Assembly: GCA_016296195.1 (NCBI GenBank)
Contig: JAEDJU010000017.1
Location: 1-16,566 of the forward strand
Origin: Candidatus Methanomethylophilaceae archaeon
Lineage (GTDB): Archaea; Thermoplasmatota; Thermoplasmata; Methanomassiliicoccales; Methanomethylophilaceae
Direction: 5' to 3'
DNA: 16,566 nucleotides
In this document: positions 13,886-16,566 of the stretch, piece by piece
Layout: each line of letters opens with the position of its first letter
Position numbering within the stretch: position 1 is the stretch's first letter
The notes under the pieces: model-generated
Told to the model about the DNA's origin: nothing
Databases searched by the model: none
Seen by the model: only the letters and a program-made list of their open reading frames with translations
Position numbers and translations under genes: made by a program

Positions 13886-14801
13886 CATCTGTGGCAAGGA
13901 TGCGGTCACATACATCAGGTACAACGGGACACATCTCTGTTCCGAGCACTTCATGAGGTATGTGGACAAGAGGGTCAAGAAGGAGATACGCAAGCAGATA
14001 CATGTGTATCCGGGTGACAGGATCGCCGTGGCCGTGTCCGGAGGGAAGGACAGCATGGTCGCCCTGAAGATGGTGGCCTCGGTCTTCGGTCCCAGGAACG
14101 GCGTGGAGGTCCACGCCATCACCATAGACGAGGGTATAGAGGGATACCGTCCCCCCAGCGTCGACATCGTCAGACGCTTCTGTGAGGAGAACGACATACA
14201 CTTCCATCTCAGGTCCTTCTCCGAACTCGGTGTGACCATGGATTCGGTTGCACCCATCTGTTCGGGAAACAGTCCTTGCACCTATTGCGGTGTGTTCAGG
14301 AGGAGGCTCATGAACGATGAGGCCCGCAGGATCGGTGCCAGGTTCCTGGCCACAGGTCACAATCTGGACGACATGGCGCAGTCGGTCATGATGAACTTCG
14401 TCAGGGGCGATGTTGAGAGACTCGCCAGATTGGGACCCCATGAGAAGGTACAACCCGGTCTGATCCCCAGGTTCCTGCCGTTGAGGATGATCCCGGAGAA
14501 GGAGACGCTCCTCTATGCGATAGTGTCCGGTCTGGAGTATTGGGACGGGGAGTGCCCGTATTGGAAGGAGGCACTCAGGAATCAGTACCGTGACATCGTG
14601 GACCAGTTGGAGGACAGGTCCCCTGGTGCCAAGTACAGCATACTCTCATCCTACGACACACTCAAGCCCATGCTCTACAGGGAGTACCCCCAGTCCAACC
14701 TGAGGTTGTGCGATTGTGGTGAGCCCACCGTCGGTTCCAGATGCAAGGGATGCGAACTCCTTGAGGATGCCAAGAGGAAGGTGTCCGAGAGGAAGGATTG
14801 A
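13875..14801 (+). CDS. ttuA: TtuA/Ncs6-family tRNA 2-thiouridine synthetase
   Basis: This 308-residue enzyme activates a tRNA uridine with ATP and replaces O2 by sulfur. Visible are an N-terminal zinc site (C3, C6, C22, H25), the PP-loop SGGKDS (55-60) and the CTYCGVFRRR motif with C135 and C138. A third cysteine, C227 in DGECPY, together with these should hold a [4Fe-4S] cluster. A C-terminal zinc site has C279, C281, C290 and C293. All family key residues are present. TtuA modifies U54 and Ncs6/CTU1 U34; the two are hard to separate by eye, so the symbol is provisional. The start overlaps the orc1 end by 11 bases, with GGAGGT eight bases before it. The stop TGA directly abuts the convergent stop of the radical SAM gene, forming TGATCA. 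Confidence 0.88.
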   Translation: MKCDICGKDAVTYIRYNGTHLCSEHFMRYVDKRVKKEIRKQIHVYPGDRIAVAVSGGKDSMVALKMVASVFGPRNGVEVHAITIDEGIEGYRPPSVDIVRRFCEENDIHFHLRSFSELGVTMDSVAPICSGNSPCTYCGVFRRRLMNDEARRIGARFLATGHNLDDMAQSVMMNFVRGDVERLARLGPHEKVQPGLIPRFLPLRMIPEKETLLYAIVSGLEYWDGECPYWKEALRNQYRDIVDQLEDRSPGAKYSILSSYDTLKPMLYREYPQSNLRLCDCGEPTVGSRCKGCELLEDAKRKVSERKD

Positions 14802-15830
14802 TCACAGGTCCCTGAAGGGGACCAGGTCGCAACATCCGCATTCCATGCACATGGTGACGGATGACATCGTGCTCATCCCGTGTTTTTCCAAGATATCCTT
14901 CTGCATCTTGGCCAGACGGAGTGCCCTGTCGGATGTGACCGGATCGGGATGTCCTATGGCCGAGGTCAGTTGTTCGGAGTTGATCCCGTTGGTCCTCAAC
15001 GCCCTGAGTCCGGGGATGACCCCCATGGAGCACATCCTGTCCATGGCATCCTCCAGGTCAGGATCGGATTCTCCCATACCGTAGATGATGTTGGATATCA
15101 CCCGTCCACGACCGAACACATCCACTGCATCAGCCAGGAGTCTCCATATGCCGTCGTAATCCAGGTCCGGACAAACCTTCTCGAAGATGTCCTTCCTGGG
15201 GGTCTCTATGTTGAGTTTTATCTCGTCTGCCCCGGCATCCTTCAGCATCTCGATATGCGCTCTGGAGGACACATAGGGTTCCACACCTATCGGCATCCCG
15301 GGGAATTCGTGTCTGACTGCCCCAACCACATCGACGAACCTCTCCACGGTCTGATCGACGCTGCCGACCACTCCGCTTGTGAATGAGACGGCCTTCACAT
15401 CATGTTCTGATACGGATTCCCTTAACATATCCATGATCTTCTCAGTGGACAGGTGCTTGTCCTCACTCATGTCGAGAAGCGGTGAGTTGCAGTAGGCGCA
15501 GTGGAAGATGCAACGGGGGTCCAGGTTGAAGAAAGCCTGTTCCGGACAGTGGCGGACCACGGGTTCTATTGTTATCGAATCGATGAAGGGTTCACCCCTG
15601 CGGGTGAGCGATAGTTTCCCATCCCCATCAACATGCAGTTCGAATTCACCCGTCTCATATGATACGGACTTCTTCACCCTGTAGCCGTTGAATGAGAATG
15701 CGAAGGACCCGAAACCAGCGCCGGGTCCTGCGGTGGAATGGGATATCCTGCAGGGGAGGGAGAAACCCTCGGGAAGGAGGACACCTCCTCCGAGGGTGAG
15801 GATGGCCTTTCTCCTCAGATCCTCTTCCAT
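14802..15830 (-). CDS. Unassigned radical SAM protein with C-terminal Cys cluster
   Basis: The 342-residue protein has a canonical radical SAM CX3CX2C motif, CIFHCAYC (C107, C111, C114), followed by barrel-like segments AVSFTSGVVGS (147-157), IGVEPYVSS (181-189), EIKLNIET (203-210) and VISNIIYGMGE (244-254). About 100 residues before the motif form a separate N-terminal domain of unknown type. At the C-terminus is CMECGCC (C328, C331, C333, C334), which could hold an auxiliary Fe-S cluster. The barrel recalls BioB-like enzymes, but nothing identifies a substrate, and it does not match PylB or HmdB by eye. The start lies 16 bases inside the end of cysS, with a GGTG motif six bases before it, so both are probably translated from one message. 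Confidence 0.75.
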   Translation of the reverse strand: MEEDLRRKAILTLGGGVLLPEGFSLPCRISHSTAGPGAGFGSFAFSFNGYRVKKSVSYETGEFELHVDGDGKLSLTRRGEPFIDSITIEPVVRHCPEQAFFNLDPRCIFHCAYCNSPLLDMSEDKHLSTEKIMDMLRESVSEHDVKAVSFTSGVVGSVDQTVERFVDVVGAVRHEFPGMPIGVEPYVSSRAHIEMLKDAGADEIKLNIETPRKDIFEKVCPDLDYDGIWRLLADAVDVFGRGRVISNIIYGMGESDPDLEDAMDRMCSMGVIPGLRALRTNGINSEQLTSAIGHPDPVTSDRALRLAKMQKDILEKHGMSTMSSVTMCMECGCCDLVPFRDL

Positions 15831-16566
15831 TTTGCACCGTCCGAGGAGTCCTCCAGTGCGATACCGGATTCCTTGAGCCTGTCACGGATCATGTCCGCCA
15901 GGTCGTACATTTTCTTTTTCCTGAGTTCGCCGCGCAGGTCGATGAGGATGTTCAGGACGTTGTCCAGGGTCTCGTCGTCGGCTCCGTCGTCCTGGGGGAT
16001 GATGTTGAGGATGCCGTTGAACTCATCGATGAGTGCGATGTGCCTCTCCGCGGCCTTCTTGGACAGAGTCTTCTCGGACATGGCCTTGTTGGTCGCCCTT
16101 GCGATCTGGAAGAGGACCTCGATGGCCTGCCTGGTGTTGAAGTCGTCATCCATGGCATCCCTGAACGCCTGTCTGTAGCCTTCGATGAGGTCGCAGCAGT
16201 CATCCGCATCGGCATCTCCCTCGGGGGCGCTCCTGACATAGGATTTCAGCTCCCTGTAGTTGTTGATCAGCCTTGCGTTGGCGTTCCTGGCCTCCTCGAG
16301 CATGTCCTCTCCGTAGACGAGGGGGGACATGTAGTGGGTGTTCAGGAAGTAGAACCTGATGGTCTGGGTGTCGAACTTGGCGGCCACGTCCTTGACGGTG
16401 AAGAAGTTGCCCAGGGATTTGGACATCTTCTCCTCCTTGCTCATCCCGTGTCCCTTGACCTGGAGCATACCGTTGTGCATCCAGTAGTTCGAGAGGGGCT
16501 TGCCGGTCACAGCCTCGGTCTGGAGGATCTCGTTCTCGTGGTGGGGGAAGATGAGGTCGTTACCTC
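15815..16566 (-). CDS. cysS: Cysteinyl-tRNA synthetase, C-terminal part (truncated by window)
   Basis: The frame continues to the window edge and gives 249 residues of the C-terminal half. Recognisable are FPHHENE (6-12 of the visible part), the zinc/active-site region of CysRS, then GKPLSNYWMHNGML, the KMSKS loop (46-50), SLGNFFTVKD, and the all-helical C-terminal domain (DALINNYRELK-like and DDFNTRQAIEVLFQIAR segments). CysRS joins cysteine to tRNA-Cys with ATP; its presence shows direct charging is available, unlike methanogens that rely only on the SepRS/SepCysS route. The N-terminal catalytic half and HIGH motif lie outside the window. The stop falls 16 bases inside the radical SAM gene, so the two form a coupled pair. 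Confidence 0.96.
   Translation of the reverse strand, partial: GNDLIFPHHENEILQTEAVTGKPLSNYWMHNGMLQVKGHGMSKEEKMSKSLGNFFTVKDVAAKFDTQTIRFYFLNTHYMSPLVYGEDMLEEARNANARLINNYRELKSYVRSAPEGDADADDCCDLIEGYRQAFRDAMDDDFNTRQAIEVLFQIARATNKAMSEKTLSKKAAERHIALIDEFNGILNIIPQDDGADDETLDNVLNILIDLRGELRKKKMYDLADMIRDRLKESGIALEDSSDGAKWKRI

Overview
The window is archaeal chromosomal DNA. It encodes an Orc1/Cdc6 replication initiator, an archaeal-type clamp-loader small subunit, a TtuA/Ncs6-type tRNA thiolase and a short zinc-ribbon membrane protein. Most transcription units have a TATA box about 25 to 35 bases before the start codon and little or no leader. Together with the Sel1-like repeat (SLR) proteins and the formate-tetrahydrofolate ligase, this best fits a Thermoplasmata-type euryarchaeon such as a gut Methanomassiliicoccales/Methanomethylophilaceae relative. 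That placement is an inference: no methanogenesis gene lies in the window.

Layout. 1-337 (minus): the start of one gene (probably a second FeoA), preceded by a Cys-rich FeoA whose promoter carries two TTAGG-N4-CCTAA-type operators around its TATA box. 495-1711: a HAD phosphatase (minus) and a PAP2 lipid phosphatase (plus), diverging from a single palindromic TATA element. 1908-3584: formate-tetrahydrofolate ligase, ending in a TTCG-loop hairpin that faces a convergent SLR gene (3674-4357, minus). 4551-9854 (plus): a tightly packed five-gene run of three SLR proteins, a PaaK-type aryl-CoA ligase and an inositol-monophosphatase-family enzyme, with junctions of -4, +1, -4 and +4 bases. 10019-10978 (minus): rfcS. 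11239-11649: zinc-ribbon/TM2-like protein. 11755-14801: NIF3-like protein, Orc1/Cdc6 and TtuA/Ncs6 as one overlapping unit. 14802-16566 (minus): the C-terminal half of cysS followed by an overlapping unassigned radical SAM protein.

Most genes are housekeeping: iron uptake, one-carbon metabolism, replication, tRNA charging and thiolation. The least explained parts are the SLR cluster, where four repeat proteins sit around a divergent promoter and three are coupled to two small-molecule enzymes, and the radical SAM protein with a C-terminal Cys cluster linked to cysS. No mobile element, CRISPR array, rRNA or tRNA was seen. No stretch over 300 bases lacks a gene; the largest gap is 10979-11238 (260 bases), which holds two divergent promoters.
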